A DNA stretch of 64,000 nt. It comes from G965202665 sp965243835. Lineage in GTDB: Bacteria; Actinomycetota; Acidimicrobiia; Spongiisociales; Spongiisociaceae. The stretch is taken from the NCBI GenBank assembly GCA_965243835.1, contig OZ251578.1, positions 186,001 to 250,000 on the forward strand. Reading direction: 5' to 3'. The notes beneath the pieces were generated by a model, which did no database searches, had not been told where the DNA came from, and saw only the letters and a list, made by a program, of their open reading frames with translations. Made by a program: the position numbers and the translations under genes. Shown here piece by piece: positions 40,927 through 48,689 of the stretch (its first letter is position 1; every line of letters starts with the position of its first letter).

Positions 40927-42731
40927 CGGCGGAGGCCGTCTCCCGGACCGGGCGGGAGGGCTCCGGGGCGTGGCGGACGATACGACGGGGATTGTCCCTG
41001 TCTCCCGAGTTGGGGGCGGGGTTGGCCGCCACCCTGCTGTTGGCTTTGGCGGCCACCGCCGGCAGGGTGATCATACCGGTGGCCATTCAGCAGGTGATCG
41101 ACCGCGGCTTGGCCCCGGGCCGGGTGGATATGCGGGCGGTGGCGGTCCTGCTCGGCATGGCGACGGCGGCTTTGCTGGTCACCGCCGTCGCCACCGGGTT
41201 GATGCACATCCGGCTGGCCAAAGTGTCGGAGGCGGCCCTGTCCGGGTTGCGCATCCGGGCTTTCCGCCGCATTCACGACTTGTCCATGTTGCATCAGGCG
41301 GCTGAGCAACGGGGGGCGCTGGTGTCCCGGGTCACCTCGGACGTGGATCAGATCAGCCGGTTTATGCAGTGGGCGGGGTTGATGATGATCGTCAACACCG
41401 GCCAGGCCCTGGCCGCGCTGGCGGTGATGGCCGCCTACTCGTTGCCCCTGTTCGCGGTGACGGCCGCCTCCCTTCCCGTAATTCTGCTGGTTGTCAAATG
41501 GTTCCAAACCCGGTTGGAGTTCGCCTATCTGACGGTGCGGGTGAAAATGGGGGAGATGCTGGGAACCCTGGCGGAGGCGGTGGCCGGGTTTCCGGTGATC
41601 AGGGCCTACCGGATAGAAGACCGGGTGCGGGCGAAAATAAACCGGGCGGTGTCCGGGCATCGGGCGGCGGCCGTCCGGGCGGGCGGGCTGGCCTCCTCCC
41701 TGTCCGGGGCCGGCGAAGCCCTGACGGTGGGGACGGTGGCGGCGGTGGTGGCGGTCGGGTCGGCGCTGGCCGCCACCGGCGGGGTTACGGTGGGGACGGT
41801 GGTGGCCTTCCTGTTTCTGGTGCAGTTGTTCATCCAGCCGGTGCAGGTGTTCGGCGAGGCCGTCAACGAGGCCCAGACGGCGGTGGCCGGATGGCGGAGG
41901 GTGTTGGACGTTCTGGATTTGGAGCCGGATGTGGCCGACCCCGGCCCGGAGGGGGAGGATTTGCCCGCCGGTCCCCTGGATATCCGCTTTGAGGGAGTTT
42001 CCTTCGTCTATCCGGGTTCGGGGGAGGGGGAGGTCCCCGCCCTGCGGGGGGTGGAGGCGGAGATCACGGCCCGCACCAACGTGGCGGTGGTGGGGGAGAC
42101 CGGGTCCGGCAAAACCACATTCGCCAAGTTGCTGACCCGGCTGATGGACCCCACCGCGGGCCGGGTGTCGCTGGGCGGGACCGATGTTTCCCGGGTGCGT
42201 TTCGCTTCACTGCGGGAGCGGGTGGTGATGGTTCCCCAGGAAGGGGCGATGTTTCGGGGGTCCATTCTGGACAACGTGCGGATGGGGAAACCGGACGCCT
42301 CCCCGGCCGAGGTGGAGCGGACTTTTATCAGGCTGGATATAGCGGAGTGGTTGGAGGAGTTGGGGGCCGGCTTGGATACGCAAGTGGGGGAGCGGGGGTC
42401 GGCCTTGTCGGTGGGGGAGCGTCAGTTGGTAACCCTGGTGCGGGCGGCTATCGCCGACCCGGAGATTTTGGTGTTGGACGAAGCCACATCGGCGGTGGAC
42501 CCGGCCACCGAGGCGCACATTTCCCGGGCGTTGCGGGAGCTGGCCGTCGGCAGGACGGTGGTGACCGTCGCCCACCGGATTTCCACCGCCGAAGCCGCCG
42601 ATCGGGTGTTGGTATTCGACAACGCCCGGCTGGTCCAGGACGGAACCCACTGTCATCTGGTAGCGGAAGGCGGAGCGTACGGCCGGTTGCACGAGGCGTG
42701 GCGGGCGGGAGCGGCCCGCGCGGGGAGTTAG
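40923..42731 (+). CDS. ABC exporter subunit with canonical catalytic residues
   Basis: 602 residues with six membrane helices (about 30-310) and a nucleotide-binding domain. Walker A is GETGSGKT (391-398), Walker B ILVLDE has the catalytic Glu520, and H-loop His551 is present. The signature is LSVGE (495-499) instead of LSGGQ. It complements the preceding subunit: one ATP site uses intact residues from both, the other combines Asp538/Tyr567 with this altered signature. GTG start overlaps the upstream stop. Confidence 0.9.
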   Translation: MTAEAVSRTGREGSGAWRTIRRGLSLSPELGAGLAATLLLALAATAGRVIIPVAIQQVIDRGLAPGRVDMRAVAVLLGMATAALLVTAVATGLMHIRLAKVSEAALSGLRIRAFRRIHDLSMLHQAAEQRGALVSRVTSDVDQISRFMQWAGLMMIVNTGQALAALAVMAAYSLPLFAVTAASLPVILLVVKWFQTRLEFAYLTVRVKMGEMLGTLAEAVAGFPVIRAYRIEDRVRAKINRAVSGHRAAAVRAGGLASSLSGAGEALTVGTVAAVVAVGSALAATGGVTVGTVVAFLFLVQLFIQPVQVFGEAVNEAQTAVAGWRRVLDVLDLEPDVADPGPEGEDLPAGPLDIRFEGVSFVYPGSGEGEVPALRGVEAEITARTNVAVVGETGSGKTTFAKLLTRLMDPTAGRVSLGGTDVSRVRFASLRERVVMVPQEGAMFRGSILDNVRMGKPDASPAEVERTFIRLDIAEWLEELGAGLDTQVGERGSALSVGERQLVTLVRAAIADPEILVLDEATSAVDPATEAHISRALRELAVGRTVVTVAHRISTAEAADRVLVFDNARLVQDGTHCHLVAEGGAYGRLHEAWRAGAARAGS

Positions 42732-42738
42732 CGGGAGG

Positions 42739-43500
42739 TTAGCGGGGGGCCATGCGGATGCCGCCGTCCATGCGGATGGATTCGCCGTTCATGTAGTCGT
42801 GCCGGATCAGGAACACGGCCAGCTCGGCGTACTCCTCGGGGGTTCCCAGTCGTTTGGGGTGCAGCACCTGTTGCCCCAGCGACTCCTTGGCGGGTTCGGG
42901 CAGGCCGGCCAAAAGGGGCGTGTCGATGATGCCGGGGGCGATGGTGTTTACCCGGATGCCCGCCGAGGAAAGGTCGCGGGCGATGGGCAACGTCATGCCC
43001 ACGATGCCGCCTTTGGAGGCCGAGTAGGCGGCTTGCCCGATCTGCCCGTCGTAGGCGGCCACCGAAGCGGTGTTGATGATCGCCCCCCGGCAGTTGTCCG
43101 GGCCGGGGGCGTTGCCGGCCATGGCGGCGGCCGCCCAGCGGATGGTATTAAATGTTCCGGTCAGGTTGATGTCGATCACTTTTTGAAAATGCCGCAACGG
43201 GTGGGGAGTTCCGTCCCGGCCCACGGTGCGGGCGGGCGGGCCGATGCCGGCGCAGTTCACCGTCGCCCGGATATCAGCCATTTCCGCCGCGGCCGCCACC
43301 CCGGCCTCCACCTCTTCCTCGTTGGTGACATCGCAACGCACGAAGGCCCCGCCCGTCTCGTCCGCTACCTGTTCGCCCAGTTCCTCGTTGATGTCCAGGA
43401 CGGCCACCCTCATCCCCTCCGCCGCCAAGGCCCGGGCGGTGGCCGCCCCCAGCCCCGAGGCTCCTCCGGTAACTATCGCCGCCGCTCCCTTGATGTTCAT
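42739..43500 (-). CDS. short-chain dehydrogenase (HSD17B10/3-hydroxyacyl-CoA dehydrogenase type 2-like)
   Basis: 253 residues of classical SDR type. TGGASGLG (11-18) binds NAD, and the catalytic YSASK lies in the AYDGQIGQAAYSASKGG segment. The C-terminus PGIIDTPLLAGLPEPAKESLGQQVLHPKRLGTPEEYA resembles 3-hydroxy-2-methylbutyryl-CoA/3-hydroxyacyl-CoA dehydrogenases. AGAGG lies before the ATG at 43500. The frame is open further upstream but there runs through the repeated cassette and has no homology. Confidence 0.9.
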   Translation of the reverse strand: MNIKGAAAIVTGGASGLGAATARALAAEGMRVAVLDINEELGEQVADETGGAFVRCDVTNEEEVEAGVAAAAEMADIRATVNCAGIGPPARTVGRDGTPHPLRHFQKVIDINLTGTFNTIRWAAAAMAGNAPGPDNCRGAIINTASVAAYDGQIGQAAYSASKGGIVGMTLPIARDLSSAGIRVNTIAPGIIDTPLLAGLPEPAKESLGQQVLHPKRLGTPEEYAELAVFLIRHDYMNGESIRMDGGIRMAPR

Positions 43501-43560
43501 TTCGGTTCCTCTCTCGTCGGCCCGGTTCGCCGGGGTTTCCGTGGTCGATTTCGATAATAC

Positions 43561-43713
43561 CATCGTCCCGCTCTCTCCGCTAAGTATTTTTTTCGCGTGT
43601 TGGGCGATTTTTGGAATAAAGATATTGTTTTTTGCGTTTTTCCCTGTGCGATCGGTAAATGCGTTAGGCGCGGTCTGCCGGTCGTGTATACTAGACAGCG
43701 AAAGGAGCAAGCC
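43561..43713 (+). promoter_or_regulatory. repeated promoter cassette, copy before gene A
   Basis: An AT-rich leader (T runs near 43588 and 43630), then a -10 box TATACT at 43687-43692 and AAAGGAG before the TTG start. It is shared with the leaders at 44232, 44865 and 46977. A -35 is not clear. The T-rich part may act as an UP-element. Confidence 0.65.
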
Positions 43714-44133
43714 TTGAACGGCGATATCTTGAACCTGCTTTACCCGATGGCGGGGATGTTCGCGGCCCTGACCGCCGTCATATGGCGGTTGCATGCTTCG
43801 AGCCAGAAGGTTTGGGAAGCCAACCGGAGGGAAGACCAAGCCCGATGGGAGACGGCATGGGCGGTTAACGAAGCCCGGTGGGAGGCGGTTGATGGCCGGT
43901 TGGGGGGTTTGGAGGAGCAGGTCAAGGGGGTGGGCGAGCGGGTGGATAAGTTGGATGATCGGGTGCGGAAGTTGGAGCCGGTTATCGCCGTCCTCGCCGA
44001 CCGCGCGAATATCGCAACCGGAGGCGGGCCCGTCGCGGGCGGGTCCGGGTCGGGGCAGGACGGTGGTGAGGGTGTCGAGGGGCCGGTTTCGGTTTCTGCG
44101 GAGCGCGAACCGGGCGGGACGGCCACCGCGTGA
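43714..44133 (+). CDS. small membrane-anchored coiled-coil protein, family copy A
   Basis: 139 residues from TTG, with AAAGGAG 6 nt upstream. One N-terminal hydrophobic segment (about 5-24, ILNLLYPMAGMFAALTAVIW) follows a short acidic N-terminus, and positive residues come after it, so the C-terminus is predicted cytoplasmic. A charged coiled coil follows (about 28-92), with Trp spaced 11 residues apart (QARWETAWAVNEARW). Next is LGGLEEQVKGVGERVDKLDDRV, then a Gly/Ser-rich tail. No known family is recognised. It is the first of eight relatives in a row and one of five intact ones. Confidence 0.75.
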   Translation: MNGDILNLLYPMAGMFAALTAVIWRLHASSQKVWEANRREDQARWETAWAVNEARWEAVDGRLGGLEEQVKGVGERVDKLDDRVRKLEPVIAVLADRANIATGGGPVAGGSGSGQDGGEGVEGPVSVSAEREPGGTATA

Positions 44134-44231
44134 AATTGGGTGCGTCGTCTAAGACCCGGGTGTGACCGCCCCCCGGTCCTGAGGCTTCGCCGATCTCGTC
44201 GGGGGTTCCGTAGTGGTCATTTCCGATATGC

Positions 44232-44384
44232 CATCGTCCCGCTCTCCCCGCTAAGGATTTTTTTCGCGTGTTGGGCGATTTTTGGAATAAAGATATTGTT
44301 TTTTGAGTTTTTCCTTGTGCGATCGGTAAATGCGTTAGGCGCGGTCTGCCGGTCGTGTATACTAGACAGCGAAAGGAGCAAGCC
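44232..44384 (+). promoter_or_regulatory. repeated promoter cassette, copy before gene B
   Basis: Nearly the same sequence as the cassette at 43561. -10 box TATACT is at 44358-44363 and AAAGGAG precedes the TTG start of gene B. Confidence 0.65.
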
Positions 44385-44825
44385 TTGAACGGCGACATCT
44401 TGAACCTGCTTTACCCGATGGCGGGGATGTTCGCGGCGCTGACCGCGGTCATGTGGCGGTTGCATGCTTCGAGCCAGAAGGTTTGGGAAGCGAGCCAGAA
44501 GGTTTGGGAAGCCAACCGGAGGGAAGACCGAGCCCGGTGGGAGACGGCATGGGCGGCTAATGAGGCCCGGTGGGAGGCGGTTGATGGCCGGTTGGGGGGT
44601 TTGGAGGAGCAGGTCAAGGGGGTGGGCGAGCGGGTGGATAGGTTGGATGATCGGGTGCGGAAGTTGGAGCCGGTTATCGCCGTCCTCGCCGACCGCGCGA
44701 ATATCGCAACCGGAGGCGGGCCCGTCGCGGGCGGGTCCGGGTCGGGGCAGGACGGTGGTGAGGGTGTCGAGGGGCCGGTTTCGGTTTCTGCGGAGCGCGA
44801 ACCGGGCGGGACGGCCACCGCGTGA
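44385..44825 (+). CDS. small membrane-anchored coiled-coil protein, family copy B
   Basis: 146 residues from TTG. It has the same layout as copy A. It carries an extra 7 residues (a second QKVWEAS-type heptad, about 31-37), while the rest of the protein is nearly identical, including the Gly/Ser tail. The length difference is exactly one heptad, which would keep the coiled-coil register. Same promoter cassette and ribosome binding site as copy A. Confidence 0.75.
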   Translation: MNGDILNLLYPMAGMFAALTAVMWRLHASSQKVWEASQKVWEANRREDRARWETAWAANEARWEAVDGRLGGLEEQVKGVGERVDRLDDRVRKLEPVIAVLADRANIATGGGPVAGGSGSGQDGGEGVEGPVSVSAEREPGGTATA

Positions 44826-44864
44826 AATTGGGTGCGTCGTCTAAGACCCGGGTGTGACCGCGTA

Positions 44865-45006
44865 CCGCTCTCTCCGCTAAGTATTTCTTTCGCGCATTGG
44901 ATGATTTTTGGAATAAAGATATTGTTTTTTGAGTTGTTTCATGTGGGGTTGGTAAATGCGTTGCGGCCTGCCGGTCGTGTATACTAGACAGCGAAAGGAG
45001 CAAGCC
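44865..45006 (+). promoter_or_regulatory. repeated promoter cassette, copy before gene C
   Basis: A more diverged copy, with the -10 box TATACT at 44980-44985 and AAAGGAG conserved. Drives the C-D pair. Confidence 0.6.
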
Positions 45007-45459
45007 TTGAACGGCGATATCTTGAACCTGCTTTACCCGATGGCGGGGATGTTCGCGGCGCTGACTGCGGTGATATGGCGGTTGCATGCTTCATGGCAGA
45101 AGGTCCAGGAAGCGAGCCAGAAGGTTTGGGAAGCCAACCGGAGGGAAGACCGAGCCCGGTGGGAGACGGCATGGGCGGCTAACGAGGCCCGGTGGGAGGA
45201 GGCGCGGCGGACTGACGACCTTCGGTGGGCGGTTAATGAGGCCCGGTGGGAGGCGGTTGATGATCGGTTGGGGGGTTTGGAGGAGCAGGTCAAGGGGGTG
45301 GGCGAGCGGGTGGATAAGTTGGATGATCGGGTGCGGAAGTTGGAGCCGGTTATCGCCGTCCTCGCCGACCGCGCGCATGTCGCAACCTGGGGCGGGTCCG
45401 TCGCGGGCGGGTCCGAATCGGGGCAGGACGGTCGTGCCGGCGTCGAGGGGGCGGCGTAG
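45007..45459 (+). CDS. small membrane-anchored coiled-coil protein, family copy C
   Basis: 150 residues from TTG. The membrane segment is as in copy A. The coiled coil is longer: Trp spacing 11, 11, 7 with an added EEARRTDDLRW unit. The C-terminal tail differs and ends VEGAA. Copy D starts 80 nt after its stop, the same distance as between F and G. Confidence 0.75.
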   Translation: MNGDILNLLYPMAGMFAALTAVIWRLHASWQKVQEASQKVWEANRREDRARWETAWAANEARWEEARRTDDLRWAVNEARWEAVDDRLGGLEEQVKGVGERVDKLDDRVRKLEPVIAVLADRAHVATWGGSVAGGSESGQDGRAGVEGAA

Positions 45460-45539
45460 GTTGCTGTGGAGCGTGAGCAGGGTTTGGGCGCCGTCGCTCC
45501 GGCCGGGCGTGCGTCGGGTGCGGGTTATCTGAGCAAGCC

Positions 45540-45797
45540 ATGAACGGCGACATCTTGAACCTGCTCTATCCGATGGCGGGGATGTTCGCGGCGCTGACCT
45601 AGATCATGTGGCGGTTGCATGCTTCGAGCCCGAAGGTTTGGGAAGCCAACCGGAGGGAAGACCAAGCTTGGTGGGAGACGGCGTGGGCGGCGGTTGATGA
45701 CCGGTTGGGGGGTTTGGAGGAGCAGGTCAAGGGGGTGGGTGAGCGAGTGGATAGATTGCCATTCGCCGCCCGCCGTCGCTATCCGGATTTTTATTAG
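45540..45797 (+). pseudogene. family copy D, broken by a stop codon and truncated
   Basis: Starts with ATG and copies the family opening, but the codon for Ala after AALT is TAG (45600-45602). The frame continues afterwards with the recognisable coiled coil. The 3' end is replaced: after the coil it joins a fragment (45764-45816) duplicated from the minus-strand gene at 45892. The ribosome binding site is weakened to GAGC. Confidence 0.75.
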
Positions 45798-45816
45798 TTC
45801 GGCGGTTTCCGCCGCC
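45764..45816. repeat. 53-bp duplicated gene fragment, copy 1
   Basis: Matches 46158-46210 with about three mismatches by eye. It marks where copy D was joined to sequence from the minus-strand gene. Confidence 0.7.
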
Positions 45817-45891
45817 CGCAAGTCGGTGGGCGATCGGTCGCCTGGTTTGTTCGGAAACGGCGTAATACGGGCTATACGGTCGGCTACGGGA

Positions 45892-46278
45892 TTATTCGGT
45901 TGGCGTATCCGGTTCGTCTAACCGCCGACCGATTTCATATATTTCCACTACTAGGTTATTCAGGGCGATGTCTAACCGGGCTAACCGGAAATCTAGTAAT
46001 AACATTTCTAGCGTCGCCGCCGCTAGTTCCGGGTATATTCGTAGTCGTTCGGCGACTACCCGTTCCCGGTCGGATAATATCGGGACATTCCCGGTTATAG
46101 TCCCCCCGTCCAGCGGTTTATCCAGGTCGTCATTTTCGGCGGATATTCGTTTCCCTTCGCCATCCGCCGTCGCTATCCGAATTTTTATTAGTTCGGCGGT
46201 TTCCGCCGCCTCATCGTATTCCGCTAGTAATCGGGTTCGTTCGTTCCGTAGCGTCCGCCGTTCGTCCGGGTCGGTCAT
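45892..46278 (-). CDS. hypothetical helical protein, second gene of minus-strand pair
   Basis: 128 residues; the family is not recognised. It is highly charged and helical, from the start PDERRTLRNERTRLLAEYDEAAETAELIKIRIATA to a C-terminal IALNNLVVEIYEIGRRLDEP. It starts inside the preceding gene (68-bp overlap). Codon use is more AT-rich (many TTA/CTA/ATT-type codons) than in the core genes, which suggests transfer. It has no membrane segment or enzyme motif. Adjacent to copy D, whose 3' end carries a piece of it. Confidence 0.6.
   Translation of the reverse strand: MTDPDERRTLRNERTRLLAEYDEAAETAELIKIRIATADGEGKRISAENDDLDKPLDGGTITGNVPILSDRERVVAERLRIYPELAAATLEMLLLDFRLARLDIALNNLVVEIYEIGRRLDEPDTPTE
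46158..46210. repeat. 53-bp duplicated gene fragment, copy 2
   Basis: Inside the minus-strand gene at 45892. It is the likely source of the copy fused to family copy D at 45764-45816. Confidence 0.7.
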
Positions 46279-46492
46279 CGGCGCCGGGTTTCCTCCGTCC
46301 AGTCGTTTCCCGGACGGCCGCCGCATAGATGTCGGCCTGTCGGCGGGCTATCCCGGCGGCGGCGGAACGACCGGCGTTTTCCAAGTCGTCCGCCCGGCGA
46401 TAGAATCGGTCGGCGTCGGCGGCGAACATGTCGTTCAGTCGGCGTACGGCGTTTTGGTCGTCCCCGTCGGCGGCTAGGTGCGGGGCGGTCAT
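46211..46492 (-). CDS. hypothetical protein, first gene of minus-strand pair
   Basis: 93 residues; family unknown. It contains LNDMFAADADRFYRRADDLENAGRSAAAGIARRQADIYAAAV, an Ala/Asp/Arg-rich helix pattern. A Gly/Arg-rich C-terminus overlaps the next gene. AAAGGGG lies 7 nt before the ATG and a TATAAT box is upstream, so expression is plausible. The overlapping arrangement suggests two partners made together, but I infer no function. Confidence 0.6.
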   Translation of the reverse strand: MTAPHLAADGDDQNAVRRLNDMFAADADRFYRRADDLENAGRSAAAGIARRQADIYAAAVRETTGRRKPGADDRPGRTADATERTNPITSGIR

Positions 46493-46532
46493 TTTATTTC
46501 CCCTTTCGGCCGTTCCTATATTCCCGTCGCCG

Positions 46533-46538
46533 ATTATA
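46533..46538 (-). promoter_or_regulatory. -10 box of the minus-strand pair
   Basis: A perfect minus-strand TATAAT lies 40 nt before the ATG at 46492. No clear -35 is seen. It overlaps the 5' flank of family copy E. Confidence 0.45.
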
Positions 46539-46549
46539 GCGGCCAAGCC

Positions 46550-46913
46550 GTGAACGGCGACATTTTGAACCTGCTCTACCCAATGGCGGGGCTGTTGGCG
46601 GCCCTGACCGCGATTATATGGCGGTTGATTGCTTCGAGCCAGAAGGTTTGGGGAAGCTAGCCGGAGGGAAGACCAAGCCCGGTGGGAGACGGCATGGGCG
46701 GCTAATGAGGCCCGGTGGGAGGCGGTTGATGGCCGGTTGGGGGGTTTGGAGGAGCAGGTCAAGGGGGCGGGCGAGCGGGTGGAAAGGTTGGATGATCGGG
46801 GGCGGATGCTGGAGCCGGTCATCGCCGTTCTCGCCGACCGCGCGTTAACGACCTGGGCGGTCCCCCTCTCTGCTTCGCCTAGGCCCGGGCGGCGGCCGCC
46901 CCCCGGTTCTTAG
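46550..46913 (+). pseudogene. family copy E, frameshifted
   Basis: Starts GTG and encodes the membrane segment through QKVWG, then an extra G shifts the frame and a TAG follows at once. The rest continues in another frame with the recognisable coiled coil to about 46913. It has neither the repeated cassette nor a good ribosome binding site. Confidence 0.75.
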
Positions 46914-46976
46914 GCGCCGACGGTCTCGTTGGGACAATCCGCCGAGGTTCCGTAGTGGTCGCTTCTGATGATTAAC

Positions 46977-47128
46977 CATCGTCCCGCATGCCCGCTAAGG
47001 ATTTTTTTCGCGTATTGGGCGATTTTTGGAATAAAAATATTGTTTTTTGCGTTTTTCCATGCGCGGTTGGTAAATGCGTTAGGCGCGGCCAGCCAGTCGT
47101 GTATACTAAACAGCGAAAGGAGCAAGCC
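46977..47128 (+). promoter_or_regulatory. repeated promoter cassette, copy before gene F
   Basis: Same cassette as at 43561. -10 box TATACT is at 47102-47107, followed by AAAGGAG. Gene F uses ATG where A, B and C use TTG. It would drive F, G and the H remnant. Confidence 0.65.
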
Positions 47129-47647
47129 ATGAACGGCGACATCTTGAACCTGCTTTACCCGATAGCGGGGATGTTCGCGGCGCTGACCGCGGTCATATGG
47201 CGGTTGCATGCTTCAGGGCAGAAGGTCCAGGAAGCGAGCCAGAAGGTTTGGGAAGCCAACCGGCGCGAAGACCAAGCCCGGTGGGAGACGGCATGGGCGG
47301 CTAACGAGGCCCGGTGGGAGGAGGCGCGGCGGACTGACGACCTTCGGTGGGCGGCTAACGAGGCCCGGTGGGAGGAGGCGCGGCGGACTGACGAGGCCCG
47401 GTGGGAGGAGGCGCGGCGGACTGACGACCTTCGGTGGGAGGCGGTTGATGATCGGTTGGGGGGTTTGGAGGAGCAGGTCAAGGGGGTGGGTGAGCGGGTG
47501 GATAGGTTGGATGATCGGGTGCGGAAGTTGGAGCCGGTTATCGCTGTCCTCGCCGACCGCGCGAATATCGTAGCTGTCGGCGGGCCCGTCGCGGGCGGGT
47601 CCGAGTCGGGGCAGGACGGTCGTGCCGGCGTCGAGGGGGCGGCGTAG
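47129..47647 (+). CDS. small membrane-anchored coiled-coil protein, family copy F
   Basis: 172 residues, the longest copy, from ATG with AAAGGAG upstream. The membrane segment is as in copy A. The coiled coil has Trp spacings 11, 11, 7, 11, 11, built from alternating EEARRTDDLRW, AANEARW and EEARRTDEARW units. The tail ends VEGAA. It differs from copy G by 18 residues (11 plus 7), so the register is kept. G begins 80 nt after the stop. Confidence 0.78.
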   Translation: MNGDILNLLYPIAGMFAALTAVIWRLHASGQKVQEASQKVWEANRREDQARWETAWAANEARWEEARRTDDLRWAANEARWEEARRTDEARWEEARRTDDLRWEAVDDRLGGLEEQVKGVGERVDRLDDRVRKLEPVIAVLADRANIVAVGGPVAGGSESGQDGRAGVEGAA

Positions 47648-47727
47648 GTTGCTGTGGAGCGTGAGCAGGGTTTGGGCGCCGCCGCGCTGGCCGGGTGTGC
47701 GTCGGGTGCGGGTTATCGGAGCAGGCC

Positions 47728-48192
47728 ATGAACGGCGATATCTTGAACCTGCTTTACCCGATAGCGGGGATGTTCGCGGCGCTGACCGCGGTCATATGGC
47801 GGTTGCATGCTTCGGGGCAGAAGGTCCAGGAAGCGAGCCAGAAGGTTTGGGAAGCCAACCGGCGCGAAGACCAAGCCCGGTGGGAGACGGCGTGGGCGGC
47901 TAATGAGGCCCGGTGGGAGGAGGCGCGGCGGACTGACGAGGCCCGGTGGGAGGAGGCGCGGCGGACTGACGACCTTCGGTGGGAGGCGGTTGATGATCGG
48001 TTGGGGGGTTTGGAGGAGCAGGTCAAGGGGGTGGGTGAGCGGGTGGATAGGTTGGATGATCGGGTGCGGAAGTTGGAGCCGGTTATCGCTGTCCTCGCCG
48101 ACCGCGCGCATGTCGCAACCTGGGGCGGGTCCGTCGCGGGCGGGTCCGAATCGGCATCTGCTGGCGGTGAGGGCGTGGAGGCGGCGATTTAG
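47728..48192 (+). CDS. small membrane-anchored coiled-coil protein, family copy G
   Basis: 154 residues from ATG with GGAG 6 nt upstream. The membrane segment and coil are as in copy F with one 11- and one 7-residue unit fewer (Trp spacing 11, 11, 11). The tail is different (SASAGGEGVEAAI). It has no cassette of its own, so it is probably translated from the F transcript. The H remnant follows 79 nt later. Confidence 0.78.
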   Translation: MNGDILNLLYPIAGMFAALTAVIWRLHASGQKVQEASQKVWEANRREDQARWETAWAANEARWEEARRTDEARWEEARRTDDLRWEAVDDRLGGLEEQVKGVGERVDRLDDRVRKLEPVIAVLADRAHVATWGGSVAGGSESASAGGEGVEAAI

Positions 48193-48271
48193 GTTTCTGC
48201 GGAGCGCGAGCCGGATTGGCGGCCACTGTTCCGGCCGGGTGTGCGTCGGGTGCGGGTTATCGGAGCAGGCC

Positions 48272-48425
48272 ATGAACGGCGACACATTTGTAATGCTGTA
48301 TATGTGCGGTGGGTTTTTGCGGCCTTTACGGCGGTAGCGCGGCGATTGCACGTCTCGTTCCATATCGGCGGGGCGGAAGAGGAGGGTTAAGGGGGCGGGA
48401 GAGCGGGTGCGTAGGTTGGGGCAAG
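48272..48425 (+). pseudogene. family copy H, decayed remnant
   Basis: Starts ATG with the family leader and opening MNGD, but soon loses frame. A 21-codon frame ends at TAG 48335-48337. In the next frame FAAFTAVARRLHVS resembles the membrane segment, and a degraded coil-like stretch (GGGGCGGGAGAGCGGGTG) is visible near 48395. Between 48426 and 48557 I see no gene. Confidence 0.65.
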
Positions 48426-48557
48426 GGCGGGCGGGGAGCCCTGGATGAGGGAAATCCTGAATGATATCCGGAGCGCGCCGTAGCCGGGCGCGGGGCTGTT
48501 CGTCATGCTGAGGGCGGCCTTGGCGATTTCAGCGCCGTGGGTCTTTTTGGGGCTGAC

Positions 48558-48587
48558 TTGACAGGAATGGGGGGGGGGGGGTAGGAT
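48558..48587 (+). promoter_or_regulatory. promoter of the giant gene with a 13-G spacer
   Basis: -35 TTGACA (48558-48563), an 18-nt spacer containing 13 consecutive G (48569-48581) and -10 TAGGAT (48582-48587). Loss of one G would give the optimal 17-nt spacing. A hairpin CCCGACA/TGTCGGG (48598-48614) follows near the expected transcript start. Confidence 0.7.
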
Positions 48588-48689
48588 GCCAAGTTTGCCC
48601 GACAAGGTGTCGGGGTTTCGTCCTCGGCGGCGCCGGCGCGGCGGGGGCGGGTTGGAGAGCGACAGCTGGTTGGAAAGGTTGGATTGGCA

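Noticed and set aside
43501..43839. N-terminal extension of the SDR gene through the cassette
   Set aside because: The SDR fold begins at ATG 43500 with a ribosome binding site; the extension only translates the repeated cassette and gene A antisense.
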